DNA from: Bacteroidia bacterium
GTDB lineage: Bacteria; Bacteroidota; Bacteroidia; Cytophagales; Cyclobacteriaceae
DNA length: 5,994 bases
Direction of reading: 5' to 3'
Assembly (NCBI GenBank): GCA_012031955.1
Contig: JAAURZ010000169.1
Coordinates: 1 to 5,994 of the forward strand
A program made the translations under genes and the position numbers. Positions within the stretch are counted from its first letter, which is position 1. The number at the start of each line of letters is the position of its first letter. The notes beneath the pieces are model-generated. The model was not told where the DNA came from. It saw only the letters and a program-made list of their open reading frames with translations, and ran no database searches. Positions 5,537 through 5,994 of the stretch are shown one piece after another.

Positions 5537-5994
5537 ATGAAAAAAATCCTGGTCCTCTATTACACGCAGTCCGGCCAACTGCGCGATATTCTGGATTCTA
5601 TTGTAAAGCCCTTCGTTGAGGCCGGCGACTCCGTTACCTTCGAGCCCATCGTGCCCAGGCAGCAGTTCCCGTTCCCCTGGTCGGGCTTTACGTTCTTCAA
5701 CGCGTTTCCGGAAACCTTTTCACAAGTACCCCTGCCACTCGAACCCACTTCGTCGCATGCGTACGACCATTTCGACCTCGTCATACTTGGGTACCAGCCC
5801 TGGTTCCTTACGCCATCGCGCCCGGTGAGTTCGTGGCTGCAGTCGGAGGCGGCGCAGGCCATCATTGGAGGAAAAAAAATCGTGACGGTGCTCGGCTGCC
5901 GCAACATGTGGCTGGGTGCACAGGAGAAACTGAAGCGCCACCTCAGGCGTCTAAACGGCGAACTGGTGGGTCATGTGGCCTTGGTGGACCGTTC
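5537..5994 (+). CDS. darA: DarA-like flavodoxin-fold protein (dialkylresorcinol biosynthesis family), 5' part
   Basis: The ATG at 5537 opens a frame that runs without a stop to the right edge (152 residues seen). The start fits: MKKILVLYYTQSGQL is a flavodoxin-type first strand and phosphate-binding loop (residues 1-15, TQSG at 10-13). Further family-like segments are FPFPWSGFTFFNAFPET at 44-60, the FDLVILGYQPWFLTPSRPV strand and loop at 79-97, and KKIVTVLGCRNMWLGAQEKLK at 113-133, which ends in a conserved Cys-Arg-Asn-Met-Trp. Proteins of this kind are annotated as dialkylresorcinol condensing enzyme DarA in Bacteroidota. In the known pathway the ketosynthase DarB builds a cyclohexanedione and DarA aromatises it to a dialkylresorcinol, as found in flexirubin-type pigments. 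A full member would be about 300 residues, so roughly half is missing. A FabH-like darB gene may follow outside the window. The family call is good; the pathway is inferred. Confidence 0.8.
   Translation, partial: MKKILVLYYTQSGQLRDILDSIVKPFVEAGDSVTFEPIVPRQQFPFPWSGFTFFNAFPETFSQVPLPLEPTSSHAYDHFDLVILGYQPWFLTPSRPVSSWLQSEAAQAIIGGKKIVTVLGCRNMWLGAQEKLKRHLRRLNGELVGHVALVDR

Overview
This window is ordinary chromosomal sequence from a bacterium. It most likely belongs to the Bacteroidota, and within that to a Cytophagales-like lineage. The evidence is indirect: gene starts lack Shine-Dalgarno sequences, a TAnnTTTG-type -7 promoter element is present, the ComEC and PhoH proteins look Bacteroidota-like, and a DarA-type flavodoxin of the flexirubin/dialkylresorcinol kind sits at the right end. 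No RNA genes, mobile elements, CRISPR arrays or long repeats were seen.

Layout, left to right. (1) Positions 1-506, minus strand: the N-terminal half of a SAM hydroxide adenosyltransferase (DUF62 / SAM_adeno_trans) gene. It runs off the left edge, and its reading frame is broken several times between about positions 37 and 107. (2) Positions 507-650: a divergent, AT-rich promoter region. (3) Positions 651-1637, plus strand: phoH-like P-loop NTPase, starting at TTG. (4) Positions 1671-3746: ComEC/Rec2-type DNA-uptake channel. (5) Positions 3750-4524: enoyl-CoA hydratase/isomerase gene, 3 nt behind comEC and interrupted by two apparent single-base losses in homopolymers. (6) Positions 4525-4619: short intergenic spacer. 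(7) Positions 4620-5471: secreted family-3 (PAAT-like) solute-binding protein with no transporter genes beside it. (8) Positions 5537-5994: 5' part of a DarA-like flavodoxin-fold gene, cut by the right edge.

phoH, comEC and the hydratase gene are closely packed on one strand (33 nt and 3 nt gaps) and are probably co-transcribed, although their functions (RNA-associated NTPase, DNA uptake, acyl-CoA metabolism) do not form an obvious pathway. The solute-binding protein and the darA-like gene each have their own upstream gap and are probably separate units.

No new biological system is convincingly visible. The most notable signal is the clustering of frame breaks in two otherwise well-conserved genes. 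The two in the hydratase gene sit in homopolymer runs, and a one-base correction restores a full-length protein with a family-typical C-terminal tail. Sequencing or assembly indels are the simplest explanation, with recent gene decay as the alternative.
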